Source of the DNA: Bacteroidia bacterium
Lineage (GTDB): Bacteria > Bacteroidota > Bacteroidia > JABEUT01
Assembly: GCA_013044305.1 (NCBI GenBank)
Contig: JABEUT010000253.1
Location: 1-11,162, forward strand
Direction of reading: 5' to 3'
Length of the DNA stretch: 11,162 nucleotides
Made by a program: the position numbers and the translations under genes. Shown piece after piece: positions 1 to 7,624 of this stretch. The number at the start of each line of letters is the position of its first letter. The stretch's first letter is position 1. Below the pieces are notes generated by a model that worked only from the letters and a program-made list of their open reading frames with translations, made no database searches and was not told where the DNA came from.

Positions 1-823
1 GTGTAGGTGTCATCAGCATATTCCTTATCTGCGACAGGATGTTGTCTTCCGAAGGTGGTTCCAGTTTGCTTGCCACATTGCTGCCCAGCACTACGTCGGG
101 GTGAAACTCCTGTTCCATTACGTCTGCCGGAAAATTATTGTACAGGCCCCCGTCGAAAAGCATGTTACCGTCAACGATAACGGGCTTCAGATAAAAGGGA
201 TAGGAAATAGAAGCCCTGACTGCTTCGCCCAGATTGCCGCCTTTGAAAAGAAATGGTTTTTTGTTCACAATATCGGCCGCCACACAACGGAAAGGCACAA
301 AGAGGCTGTCGAAGTTGCTGCGCGCCGCAAACGATGCCGCCGTAAAATACTTCAGTAATGCAAAATCAATAGGCACGGGCGAAATCAGATGGGTGGGTAT
401 GCTTGAAATTAAACTTGAATCGAAGGCGAAACGGAATGTAACCCATGATGCCTCGTCCTGCTTTTGCCTGAAAAAATAGATATACCGGCTTTTAATGGTG
501 CCGGTGGCAATGTCTTTAAAATCGGACGATAATGCCAACTCTTCCATTTGCTGCGGGGTGTATCCTGCGGCATAAAGCGCTCCTATGAATGCGCCCATGG
601 AGGTGCCTGTTACATAGTCAATGGGTATGTGGTTTTCCTCGAGGGCTTTTATAACGCCTATGTGAGCCAGACCGCTTGCCCCGCCGCCGCTCAACACAAG
701 CCCCACCTTCTGCGACCGGGAAGGATTTGCGAAGATGAAAAGGAAGAAAGTACAGAAAAGCCACCTGCTAACCACCTTGCGGTCAGAAGGAGGATTTTTT
801 TTTGGATTATGCGGCTGTGTCAT
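1..823 (-). CDS. Patatin-like phospholipase, N-terminal part (runs off left edge)
   Basis: Predicted secreted or envelope serine acyl-hydrolase of the patatin family, acting on phospholipid or other acyl esters. About 274 residues are visible. A hydrophobic stretch at residues 21-32 (WLFCTFFLFIFA) reads as a signal peptide. The glycine-rich oxyanion loop is SGGGASG (45-51), the nucleophile elbow is GTSMG with Ser75, and the catalytic Asp224 is in DGG, followed by LYNNFP. Both dyad residues are therefore present and the enzyme looks active. I chose the ATG at 823; an in-frame ATG at 832 adds three residues and is equally possible. A strong promoter lies 30-60 bases upstream. The C-terminus is outside the window. 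Many Bacteroidetes proteins of this type continue into a BamA-like outer-membrane barrel (PlpD-like autotransporter), but that part cannot be seen here. The family assignment is firm; the substrate is unknown. Confidence 0.92.
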   Translation of the reverse strand, partial: MTQPHNPKKNPPSDRKVVSRWLFCTFFLFIFANPSRSQKVGLVLSGGGASGLAHIGVIKALEENHIPIDYVTGTSMGAFIGALYAAGYTPQQMEELALSSDFKDIATGTIKSRYIYFFRQKQDEASWVTFRFAFDSSLISSIPTHLISPVPIDFALLKYFTAASFAARSNFDSLFVPFRCVAADIVNKKPFLFKGGNLGEAVRASISYPFYLKPVIVDGNMLFDGGLYNNFPADVMEQEFHPDVVLGSNVASKLEPPSEDNILSQIRNMLMTPT

Positions 824-860
824 CCGCGACATGGAACTGATAAAGCGGGTTAATCGCCGC

Positions 861-890
861 CAAAGGTAGCAGATTCGGCAAAGCCTGCAA
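861..890 (-). promoter_or_regulatory. Bacteroidetes-type promoter for the patatin gene
   Basis: On the minus strand, TTG (888-890) is followed after 19 bases by TACCTTTG (861-868). This matches the Bacteroidetes sigma-A pattern of a -33 TTG and a -7 TAnnTTTG. Transcription should start near 854, leaving a leader of about 22-31 bases before the two candidate ATGs. It is the best promoter match in the window. Confidence 0.7.
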
Positions 891-891
891 T

Positions 892-945
892 ACAAAAAAT
901 AAAAGCCTGTACCCGTTCGCCTCGGTCAGCAGATGACCGGAACGG
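892..945 (-). terminator. Rho-independent terminator after msrB
   Basis: Read on the minus strand, 945-913 forms a 12-bp stem (CCGTTC plus CGGTCA paired with TGACCG plus GAACGG) with a 5-base loop and a 4-base bulge on the 3' side. A T-rich run at about 904-894 follows after eight bases. It lies 22 bases beyond the msrB stop codon, so it should end the msrB transcript. On the plus strand there is no T-tract, so it looks one-directional. Confidence 0.6.
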
Positions 946-966
946 ATATAATCGCTTGCACAAGGA

Positions 967-1452
967 TTACTTTTTTGTGCTGTCGGCCGGAACAAATATC
1001 ATGGATATGGAATTGACGCAGTAGCGGGTATCCTTAGCTGTAAAATGCTCGCCCGTGAATACGTGCCCCAGATGGGCTCCGCAGTGTGCGCAGGTAATTT
1101 CGGTGCGCTGGCCGTCGGGGTCCGGGGTTTGCTTTACCGCGCCGGGTATGGCATCGTCGAAGCTGGGCCAGCCGCACTCCGAGGGGAATTTGTCTTTGGA
1201 GGTGAACAGGGGCGTTCCGCAGCGTTTGCATTCATAAACACCCTTTGCTGTTGTATTCACATATTTGCCTGTAAAAGGCGCTTCGGTGCCTTTGTCCACT
1301 ATTACCCGCTCTTCTTCTGCGGTAAGCTTTCTGTATTGCATGGATGATGTGTTTTTTAAATTGGTATTTGCCGCCGATTTGTTCTTATTATCCTGGGAGC
1401 AGGCCTGAAGAGACAGAACGGCAAGCACAGACAGGGCTATGGTTTGTTTCAT
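967..1452 (-). CDS. msrB: Peptide-methionine (R)-S-oxide reductase MsrB, lipoprotein form
   Basis: Reduces methionine-R-sulfoxide in oxidised proteins back to methionine. The 161-residue protein starts with a lipoprotein signal peptide whose lipobox LQAC ends at Cys18. A short Asn/Lys/Ser-rich linker and a complete MsrB domain (about 38-156) follow. Visible signatures are the zinc pairs CKRC (Cys75, Cys78) and CAHC (Cys121, Cys124), the GWPSF segment (94-98), GHVF (129-132) and the catalytic Cys145 in RYCVNS. The lipobox places it in the periplasm or on a membrane surface, where it would repair oxidised envelope proteins (inference). It is a stand-alone MsrB with no MsrA domain fused. It is transcribed divergently from gldB and has its own terminator, so it is probably a single-gene unit. 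No good promoter motif was seen upstream. Confidence 0.95.
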   Translation of the reverse strand: MKQTIALSVLAVLSLQACSQDNKNKSAANTNLKNTSSMQYRKLTAEEERVIVDKGTEAPFTGKYVNTTAKGVYECKRCGTPLFTSKDKFPSECGWPSFDDAIPGAVKQTPDPDGQRTEITCAHCGAHLGHVFTGEHFTAKDTRYCVNSISMIFVPADSTKK

Positions 1453-1568
1453 GTTTAGGAAGGTATTGCGAGCCTAATATACGTTACCCTGCAACACAGG
1501 TTCCGCATTCTCCATTAAAAAATGTTAAAATTGCAGCGGGTTCTTCCATAATGACGAAATTCAACACC

Positions 1569-2594
1569 ATGAAAAAAGGCTCCGCCTTACAGTTCATCTT
1601 TCTGCCATGCCTGGCACTGTTCGCCTCATGCAGCCATAATCCGCTCAATATTGATGTATCTGCAATTAAAACTCCGCCGGTAAAAATAGACAGGCTGGAA
1701 AGAGATATGTTCAGCATGCCGCCCGACAGCATTGCCGCATGCACCCCTGCGCTCGAACAAAAATACGGACCGTTTTATGCCAGGCTGGTAATGGGTTTCA
1801 TCAATGACGGAGGACTGCGCGACTCTGGTTACGCAACCGGACTGAAGCATTTTATCACCGACAAGGATATGCGTAATGCCTACCGCGATTGCGAAAAGGA
1901 CTACCCCGAACTGTCCTTTCTGGAAAACGGGTTTGATGATGCTTTTAAGCATTACAAATATTATTTTCCGGATTCGGCCCTGCCGAGGGTAATTACCATT
2001 ATGAGCGGCTTCAACTATAGTCTGGTTTATTACCGCCATACCCTTGGCATATCGCTTGAGATGTATCTGGGACAGAGCAGCCTGTTTTATCAGATGCTTG
2101 CTTTTCCGATGTTCCGCACGGCATACATGAGCCGCAGCTATATGCTGACTGATGCTGTTTACGGCTGGCTGAAAAGCATATACGTGCCCAATGAGGATAA
2201 AAATGATTTTTTAAGCCGCATTATCCACGAGGGTAAGCTTATGTATCTTGAAGATGCGCTGCTGCCCGCCGCCGCCGATACCCTGAAAATAAAATATACA
2301 GCCCGCCAGCTGCAATATTGCCTGGCCAACGAATACAATATATGGGCATACATTATAGGCCAGAAAGTACTTTACTCCACTGACGATATTCTTATTCAGA
2401 AGTTTACGGGCGACGGACCCTTTACCCCCATGTTCAACCACGATTACTGCCCGGCCAGAACAGGCAACTGGATAGGCTGGCGTATAGTGCGCAGCTATAT
2501 GAAAAATAACGCTGGGGTTACCATACCACAGCTAATGGCTGAAAAAAGCGCCGACAGGATACTTGCCTTGTCGGGGTATAAGCCTTCAAAGTAA
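1569..2594 (+). CDS. gldB: Gliding motility lipoprotein GldB
   Basis: GldB is a cell-envelope lipoprotein needed for Bacteroidetes gliding and associated with type IX secretion; its biochemical role is unknown. From the ATG at 1569 the protein has 341 residues, close to the usual length of about 320. Residues 1-21 are a lipoprotein signal peptide (Lys-Lys start, hydrophobic core, LFASC with Cys21). GldB-like stretches include KYYFPDSALPRVIT (130-143), ISLEMYLG (161-168), GKLMYLEDALLP (222-233), YTARQLQYCLANE (243-255) and the C-terminal GNWIGWRIVRSYM (299-311). They agree with my recollection of Flavobacterium GldB. The frame is open far upstream into msrB, so the start was set by the signal peptide; ATG 1551 would add six residues. 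A weak -7 box, TAAAATTG (1526-1533), precedes it. No gldC follows, unlike the gldB-gldC order I recall from Flavobacterium. Confidence 0.9.
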   Translation: MKKGSALQFIFLPCLALFASCSHNPLNIDVSAIKTPPVKIDRLERDMFSMPPDSIAACTPALEQKYGPFYARLVMGFINDGGLRDSGYATGLKHFITDKDMRNAYRDCEKDYPELSFLENGFDDAFKHYKYYFPDSALPRVITIMSGFNYSLVYYRHTLGISLEMYLGQSSLFYQMLAFPMFRTAYMSRSYMLTDAVYGWLKSIYVPNEDKNDFLSRIIHEGKLMYLEDALLPAAADTLKIKYTARQLQYCLANEYNIWAYIIGQKVLYSTDDILIQKFTGDGPFTPMFNHDYCPARTGNWIGWRIVRSYMKNNAGVTIPQLMAEKSADRILALSGYKPSK

Positions 2595-2602
2595 AATACG
2601 GG

Positions 2603-2658
2603 CAGGTGGTTTGTCGCCAAGTTGCTTTTTTGTCAGATAAGGCGGGAAGCAAAACCTG
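2603..2658. terminator. Possible bidirectional terminator between gldB and the EamA gene
   Basis: Imperfect inverted repeat in the 64-base gap between convergent genes. The arm 2603-2618 (CAGGTGGTTTGTCGCC) pairs with 2641-2658 (GGCGGGAAGCAAAACCTG) apart from small bulges, leaving a 22-base loop that contains a run of six T. The location suits a shared terminator, but the stem is imperfect and no T-tract follows on either side. Confidence 0.35.
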
Positions 2659-3543
2659 TCAGGGCTCTCCCATTCTCCTGTTCACCAGGGCGATTCCGGC
2701 AAGAGTAATAGTGAATCCCGCAATATGCAGGGCGCTTATCTTCTCATGGTCGAGCATGCCCCAGAGCAGCGCTACAAATGGTATGCAGTAGGTAACCGAT
2801 GAGGCAAACAGAGGCGACGATATTTTGAGCATTTTGTTAAAAAGAGCCTGCGCCGTTGCGGTGCCTAAAGCCCCAAGCAGACCTGCCGCGGCAAGGCTTT
2901 TTGCGGCGCCCGGCGTATGTGCAAGCCGCCATGTAAAATCGGTGCTGAACAGGTAGCAGCCGGCAACAAGGCCCACCGGAATAAGGGCGAACCCCGCAAT
3001 ATCTATCGATTTGAGGTCGGCGAGATTAAAGTTAAGGATGTAGGTATCTATGGAATAAAGAATACATGCAAGAAGTATATAAAAACTGTAAATTTTTTGA
3101 TTTCCGATACCGTCCTGCCCGCTGTGCAGCACGATAAGAGAGGCGCCTGCAAGTCCGAGAAAGATACCCGCAGTTCTTATTAAGCCGGGCCTGTAGCGGT
3201 AAAAAAGTATACCTACAATAAGCGTGAACACGGGGGTAAGGGAATTGAGCATCCCTGCCACCGAACTCGGAACCCTTGTTTCGGCAGTGGTGAACAGTAC
3301 AGCCGGAATACCGTTTCCCAGCGCCCCGGCCAGTATAATATATTTCCACTTATGGCGCGGCACCAGGCGGATATGGCCGATTACAAATGGCAAGAGGCAA
3401 AGAAAAGCCACCGTCATGCGGATGGCTGCAACCTGCGCGGGCGTAAAGGCGTCGAGCCCCCGTTTCATAAGTATGAATGAACTGCCCCATATCAGGCAGA
3501 GTATGGTAAACAGAAAAAATTTTAAGGACCTGTTACTCCCCAT
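2659..3543 (-). CDS. EamA/DMT-superfamily inner-membrane transporter
   Basis: A 294-residue protein made almost entirely of hydrophobic helices, about ten by eye. It has the two-repeat layout of the drug/metabolite transporter (EamA, RhaT/YdcZ-like) family. Repeat one starts with LCLIWGSSFILMKRGL (16-31) and ends with GLAGASLIV (about 130-138). Repeat two ends with an equivalent GFTITLAGIALVNRR. These Trp-Gly-Ser-Ser and Gly-rich closing motifs are typical of EamA exporters of amino acids or small metabolites. The substrate cannot be read from the sequence. The start codon is 13 bases after the dnaG stop with no visible promoter or terminator between, so it is probably co-transcribed with dnaG. 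This looks like positional coupling rather than functional coupling. Confidence 0.87.
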   Translation of the reverse strand: MGSNRSLKFFLFTILCLIWGSSFILMKRGLDAFTPAQVAAIRMTVAFLCLLPFVIGHIRLVPRHKWKYIILAGALGNGIPAVLFTTAETRVPSSVAGMLNSLTPVFTLIVGILFYRYRPGLIRTAGIFLGLAGASLIVLHSGQDGIGNQKIYSFYILLACILYSIDTYILNFNLADLKSIDIAGFALIPVGLVAGCYLFSTDFTWRLAHTPGAAKSLAAAGLLGALGTATAQALFNKMLKISSPLFASSVTYCIPFVALLWGMLDHEKISALHIAGFTITLAGIALVNRRMGEP

Positions 3544-3556
3544 CGCGCCTCATTCA

Positions 3557-5521
3557 CTATATCACGCGGGTGAGCTTGTTCTTGAGCATGCTCTTTGCCT
3601 TGTTCAGTTTTTGTTTGCGTGTCATTCTTTCGGTCAGTTCGGCTTCGTTTATCGGGTTTCTTATGTATTCGTCGAGCTCCTTAATCATCACCTCTATTTT
3701 CCGGCTCTTGAATCCATAAATGGCTTTCATGGCTGTTTTACCCAAATCGTCGCGCTCCGATTTAATGCCTATGCTCTTCCGGCTCCAGTCGCTTATAAAA
3801 TGACCGTCAACTATCAACCCCACCGCCAGCTTGCTTATTGCGGCATCGGGGTGTTTTAAAAAATAATCTTCGGAAACGGGTGTACCCTTTTTGTGCATTT
3901 CGCAGCATTCATCAAATATGCGCTTGCATGTATCATCTTCAAATCCGAAATAATCGCCCGTTATGCTTTCTATAATGTAATCGGCAATACCCATTTGATA
4001 TTTAGCCTGCTCTTCGCCGGTTTCGCCTTCATTTATGAATTCGCCTGTTTCATTGGCATACTTAATCAGAACCCGCAATATTTCCATTTCCTGCGGCACC
4101 GACGACAGGAGCGAATAGGACACGGCCGGTTGCGCGGGGGCGGCTTTCGGCAAAGCTGCCGCGGGTATTGGCTCATCGAACATTTTGCGCCTGGCAAGGT
4201 CAAGTTCGCCCCACAGTATTAGCTCCTCCATATTCATGATGCGGCTGCACTCCTTAACGTAAACGCCCCGTTTGGTGCGTTCGGGTATGGCGGCAATGGT
4301 TGTGATGATCTCCTTGATAAGTTCCGCTTTTTTAATTGGGTCGTTGGTGGCGGCGTGGGCAAGTTCGCGCGTTTTAAACACGATGAAATCGGCAGCCTTA
4401 GTCGTGATGTATTCTTTTAGTTCGGCGGTGGAATGTTTGCGCGCAAAGGTATCGGGGTCGTCTTCCGGCGGCAGGGTTACTATCTTCACGTTCATACCCT
4501 CCTTCAGTGCTATATTGAAACCGCGTTCGGCCGCTTTTATTCCAGCGCTGTCGCCATCGTACAGTATAGTAAGGTTGGGAGTATAGCGCCGTATCAGCCG
4601 CACCTGTTCTATGGTAAGTGAGGTGCCCGATGATGCCACCGTGTTCTCTACGCCCGACTGGTGCATGGAAATAACATCGGCATAGCCTTCCACCAGAAAA
4701 CAGCTGTCTTCGGCCACTATCGCCTTCCGTGCCAGGTGCAGGCCATAGAACACGTTGCTTTTATGGTATATGGGCGTTTCGGGCGAGTTCACATATTTGG
4801 CCACGTTTTTATCCTTGCGCAGGGTACGTCCGCCAAAGGCAATAACGCGACCGCTTACATTATGGATGGGGAACATCACCCTTCCAGCGAAGCGATCGGA
4901 GCATTGTTCGGCCGTTGGCTCTGCAGCCTCTTTGCCGTCGTCGCCCTGTGCGGCGGAAGATCGCACCAGCCCCGACAGCAGCAGAAACTTCAAAGAGTAT
5001 CCATCTTTAAGTGCCGTTTGAAGCAGCGCCTTGTAATTTTCGGGAGCGTAGCCGAGCTGGAATTTTTCTATGGTTTCGCGGGTAAAGCCCCGTTCTTCGA
5101 GATAACTTAAGCCTATGGCGCTGCCCTGTTCGGTGAAGAGTTGGCTGGTATAAAAACGCTGGGCAAAAGCCGATACAATCATCAGGCTCTCGCGTTCTGT
5201 TTCCAGTTCTTTTTGTTGTTCTGTACGCTCCTCTTCCTGTATCTCAATATTGTATTTTCTGGCAAGGTATTTCAGTGCGTTCACATAGTCCATCTGTTCA
5301 TGGTCCATAACAAAGTTCACTGCATTGCCGCCCTTGCCGCAACCGAAGCACTTATATATTCCTTTTGCCGGCGATACGGTGAACGAGGGGGTTTTTTCGT
5401 GATGAAACGGGCACAGACCCAAGTAATTTACCCCGCGTTTTTTAAGATTTACAAAATCGCCTACCACCTCCTCGATGCGGGCGGCGGTAAAGATGGAATC
5501 TATGGTGTCGCGGGGAATCAT
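3557..5521 (-). CDS. dnaG: DNA primase DnaG
   Basis: Makes RNA primers at the replication fork, working with the replicative helicase DnaB. The 654-residue length is normal for the family. The N-terminal CHC2-type zinc ribbon is at about 31-70, with ligands Cys37, His40, Cys58 and Cys61. The catalytic core follows, including GRVMFPIHNVSGRVIAFGGR (213-232). The TOPRIM metal site has Glu278 (EGY), Asp322 and Asp324 (DGD) and a downstream DDPD at 354-357. A Pro/Ala-rich linker near 445-470 leads to a C-terminal helicase-binding domain that is poorly conserved in sequence. A short acidic, Ala-rich insert at about 189-207 precedes the core motif and is probably a surface loop. All catalytic residues are present. 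It is the first gene of a probable two-gene unit with the EamA transporter. Confidence 0.97.
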   Translation of the reverse strand: MIPRDTIDSIFTAARIEEVVGDFVNLKKRGVNYLGLCPFHHEKTPSFTVSPAKGIYKCFGCGKGGNAVNFVMDHEQMDYVNALKYLARKYNIEIQEEERTEQQKELETERESLMIVSAFAQRFYTSQLFTEQGSAIGLSYLEERGFTRETIEKFQLGYAPENYKALLQTALKDGYSLKFLLLSGLVRSSAAQGDDGKEAAEPTAEQCSDRFAGRVMFPIHNVSGRVIAFGGRTLRKDKNVAKYVNSPETPIYHKSNVFYGLHLARKAIVAEDSCFLVEGYADVISMHQSGVENTVASSGTSLTIEQVRLIRRYTPNLTILYDGDSAGIKAAERGFNIALKEGMNVKIVTLPPEDDPDTFARKHSTAELKEYITTKAADFIVFKTRELAHAATNDPIKKAELIKEIITTIAAIPERTKRGVYVKECSRIMNMEELILWGELDLARRKMFDEPIPAAALPKAAPAQPAVSYSLLSSVPQEMEILRVLIKYANETGEFINEGETGEEQAKYQMGIADYIIESITGDYFGFEDDTCKRIFDECCEMHKKGTPVSEDYFLKHPDAAISKLAVGLIVDGHFISDWSRKSIGIKSERDDLGKTAMKAIYGFKSRKIEVMIKELDEYIRNPINEAELTERMTRKQKLNKAKSMLKNKLTRVI

Positions 5522-5564
5522 AATGGCAAAAGAAACAAAACCGTTTGGTTACGGTTGTAGATTG

Positions 5565-5596
5565 CAAAGGTACGAATTTGGGAAATGATATTACAG
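5565..5596 (-). promoter_or_regulatory. Probable promoter for dnaG
   Basis: On the minus strand TACCTTTG (5565-5572) exactly fits the -7 consensus TAnnTTTG, 43 bases before the dnaG ATG. At the right distance (21 bases) lies only CTG (5594-5596), a one-mismatch -33 element. Expected transcription start is near 5558. Confidence 0.55.
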
Positions 5597-5758
5597 ATGT
5601 TCACAAAAAGTCTAGATGGCAAAAAAAACTATTCTTATAATATCTCCCCGGTTTTGCCTTGTCTTGCACATATGTTTTTCAAGGTCAGGTAAATTCATGC
5701 CATACGGTTTGATGTATCTATTTCACATCATAATAAATCAGCATTTGCATTAATTTCA

Positions 5759-5791
5759 TTTCATTTATCATTTTCAAAAATTATATATTTG
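5759..5791 (+). promoter_or_regulatory. Probable promoter for the pRiA4b ORF-3-like gene and miaA
   Basis: TATATTTG (5784-5791) is an exact TAnnTTTG -7 box, 19 bases before the ATG at 5811. TTTC (5759-5762), one mismatch from a -33 TTTG, lies 21 bases upstream of it. The sequence around it is strongly AT-rich. The leader would be only about 13 bases. It probably also drives miaA, since no other promoter is seen before that gene. Confidence 0.6.
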
Positions 5792-5810
5792 CCATACAAA
5801 ACCACCAAAC

Positions 5811-6479
5811 ATGTCAGTGTACCGGTTTAAAGTTTACTTTGAGGATGATGAGAGCGTGTACCGCGAAATTGAGATACAGGCAAATCAGACTTTTGAGGAT
5901 TTGCATACTGTAATTCAAAAGGCAATTGAGTTTGATGACAAACATTCTGCCTCATTTTTTATAAGCAACGACACCTGGCGCAAAGGAAAGGAGATAAAAT
6001 TGCTTCGCGATAAAAAAAATGCAGACTCAAAATCCGGGTCGTGGATGCATGCGGCTAAGATAGCCCCCTATATGGAAGATCCGCACCAAAAGCTTGTTTA
6101 CGAATACGACCCGCAGAACGGATGCTGGACCCTTTATGCCGAACTTTTAAAAATACTTCCCGACTCGCCCGTTAGCTACCCCCGCATTAGCAAAAGCAAA
6201 GGCAAGGCTCCAGTTCAGTATAAGATTGTGGCGCCGGCGCAGGCTGTGCTTCCGGAAGAGGAAGACGAAGTGGAAACCGAGGTAAAGGAGGACGACAATT
6301 ACGTAAACGAACTTACCGGACGCTATGCCGGTAAAGAAGAACAGGACGAACAGGACGAAGAGATACCGGTTGGTGTAAAAGCCGAAGCCGGCGGAGCCGA
6401 GGAATTCGGCGCAGGCGAGGATGATACCGTTGAAGAGGGCGAAGATGAAGGAAATCTGGATGTAGAAGAATTCAATTAA
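5811..6479 (+). CDS. Plasmid pRiA4b ORF-3-like protein with acidic C-terminal tail
   Basis: A 222-residue protein of unknown function. Residues 1-120 resemble the pRiA4b ORF-3 (IS1096 TnpR-like) family: an N-terminal beta strand YRFKVYFEDD (4-13), REIEIQANQTFEDLHTVIQKA (18-38), a DDKHSASFFIS segment (42-52) and a strand LVYEYDPQNGCWTLYAEL (95-112). Despite the family name there is no recombinase domain or catalytic motif, so mobility should not be inferred. From about 148 to the end the protein is dominated by Glu and Asp and is probably disordered; it includes a 9-bp tandem DNA repeat (GAACAGGAC twice, 6339-6356) encoding EQDEQD. There is no signal peptide, so it is cytoplasmic. It is 15 bases upstream of miaA on the same strand, so they are likely co-transcribed. 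Function is unassigned; a nucleic-acid or protein partner is only a guess. Confidence 0.85.
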   Translation: MSVYRFKVYFEDDESVYREIEIQANQTFEDLHTVIQKAIEFDDKHSASFFISNDTWRKGKEIKLLRDKKNADSKSGSWMHAAKIAPYMEDPHQKLVYEYDPQNGCWTLYAELLKILPDSPVSYPRISKSKGKAPVQYKIVAPAQAVLPEEEDEVETEVKEDDNYVNELTGRYAGKEEQDEQDEEIPVGVKAEAGGAEEFGAGEDDTVEEGEDEGNLDVEEFN

Positions 6480-6494
6480 ACGGTTCGTACTGTT

Positions 6495-7400
6495 TTGCCT
6501 GCCCCGCTGCTGATAGTTGTAACAGGTCCCACCGCCGCCGGAAAAACCGCATTCTCGATAACATTAGCTAAGCATTTCAAAACAGAAATCATTTCGGCCG
6601 ATTCCAGGCAGTTTTACCGCGAAATGGAGATTGGCACCGCCAAACCCACGCGCAGCGAGCTGGAGCAGGCACCCCATCACTTTATCAATTCTCACTCCAT
6701 ACACGACAGTTATTCTGCCGGAAAATACGAAACCGAAGCTTTGGAATGTATTGAAAAACTGTTTGAGAAACATGATAAGCTGGTCATGACCGGAGGCTCG
6801 CTGCTTTTTATCAATGCCGTCTGCGAGGGGCTCGATGCCTTGCCACAGGCCGATGCGGCCATCAGGGAAAAATACAACAGGCTGTTGCTGGAACAGGGCA
6901 TAGCAGCCTTGCAGCAAGAACTGAAAATAAAGGACCCTGACTATTACAAAAATGCAGACATCCACAATCCGCGCCGGCTCATCAGGGCGCTGGAAGTAAC
7001 GGAACTATGCGGCCTCCCCTACTCCGCCATGCGAAGCAGGCAGCCCAAAAAACGCAGTTTTGATATTATTAAAATAGGACTGAAGACCCAAAAAGGGCAG
7101 CTTACGGAGGCGATAAACAGGAGGGTGGACAATATGCTGCGCCGCGGCTGGCTCGATGAATGCAAAAAACTATATCCCTATCGCCACCTGAACGCCCTGC
7201 AAACGGTAGGATATAAGGAGATTTTCGGGTTTCTTGATGGCAAATACAATTGGGCTGATACGGTAGAGCGTATAAAAATTGAAACGCGGCACTACGCAAA
7301 AAGACAGCTTACCTGGCTGAAAAGAGAAAAGGATATGGTATGGTTCCTTCCTTCGCAAACCGGCGAGGCGATTCAACACATTGACGCTTTTGCCGGGTAG
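6495..7400 (+). CDS. miaA: tRNA dimethylallyltransferase MiaA
   Basis: Transfers a dimethylallyl group from DMAPP to N6 of adenosine 37 in tRNAs that read U-starting codons. This is the first step of the i6A/ms2i6A modification. The 301-residue length is normal. Seen in order: P-loop GPTAAGKT (11-18), DSRQFYREM (36-44) with the conserved Asp36, GTAKP (47-51), PHHFI (60-64), YSAGKYE (73-79), TGGS (99-102), NPRRLIRALEV (about 158-168), TVGYKE (about 237-242) and RHYAKRQLTW (about 265-274). No in-frame ATG or GTG lies between the previous gene's stop (6477-6479, same frame) and the P-loop. The TTG at 6495 is therefore the only plausible start, ten residues before the P-loop as expected. Probably co-transcribed with the upstream gene. 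Confidence 0.95.
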   Translation: MPAPLLIVVTGPTAAGKTAFSITLAKHFKTEIISADSRQFYREMEIGTAKPTRSELEQAPHHFINSHSIHDSYSAGKYETEALECIEKLFEKHDKLVMTGGSLLFINAVCEGLDALPQADAAIREKYNRLLLEQGIAALQQELKIKDPDYYKNADIHNPRRLIRALEVTELCGLPYSAMRSRQPKKRSFDIIKIGLKTQKGQLTEAINRRVDNMLRRGWLDECKKLYPYRHLNALQTVGYKEIFGFLDGKYNWADTVERIKIETRHYAKRQLTWLKREKDMVWFLPSQTGEAIQHIDAFAG

Positions 7401-7436
7401 AAGCAGCTTCGAATTAAAGTTTAGAATGTACCCGGC
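7392..7436 (+). terminator. Inverted repeat at the end of miaA, possible weak terminator
   Basis: GCCGGGTA (7392-7399), overlapping the miaA stop codon, is perfectly complementary to TACCCGGC (7429-7436). The 29-base loop carries its own small hairpin, GAAG-CAG-CTTC (7400-7410). No T-tract follows, so it may be a weak or factor-dependent terminator, an mRNA 3'-end stabiliser, or have no function. Confidence 0.3.
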
Positions 7437-7476
7437 GGGTGATTGGTTTGTTACCATGGCGCTTTGTTAATATGGC

Positions 7477-7484
7477 TACATTTG
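7477..7484 (+). promoter_or_regulatory. Possible -7 box upstream of the small secreted protein
   Basis: TACATTTG is an exact TAnnTTTG match. No -33 TTG is present at the usual 19-21 bases; the nearest TTTG elements leave gaps of 26 and 10. If used, the leader to the ATG at 7625 would be about 135 bases. In AT-rich DNA a chance match is quite possible. Confidence 0.3.
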
Positions 7485-7624
7485 TATAAATATAAATGCA
7501 GGCTGCTCATTGTTTCTCTTTACAGCCATAGAAAGAGGGCTGCTTACATCGAAAAAGAGAAGGCATAATATAGAAACAAAAGGGTAATTAAGTCGATATA
7601 TCCTGCCAATATATATTTTGAAGT

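Noticed and set aside
807..995. 62-codon minus-strand frame between msrB and the patatin gene.
   Set aside because: It runs through the terminator and promoter of these genes, overlaps both coding regions, and has no recognisable domain.
1344..1568. Long open extension in frame upstream of gldB, overlapping msrB on the other strand.
   Set aside because: It would place the lipoprotein signal peptide about 75 residues inside the protein and overlap msrB; the ATG at 1569 (or 1551) gives a proper lipoprotein start.
2226..2240. His-Glu (residues 220-221) in GldB as a remnant zinc-protease motif.
   Set aside because: The second His of HExxH is absent and, as I recall, Flavobacterium GldB lacks the His-Glu at this place.
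5618..5658. GGCAAAA/TTTTGCC inverted repeat between dnaG and the next gene as a terminator or operator.
   Set aside because: The loop is 27 bases and AT-rich, both neighbouring genes point away from it so no terminator is needed, and such a repeat is easily due to chance here.
5811..6479. Mobile element suggested by the IS1096/pRiA4b family name.
   Set aside because: There is no transposase or recombinase motif, no terminal inverted repeats and no target-site duplication around the gene.
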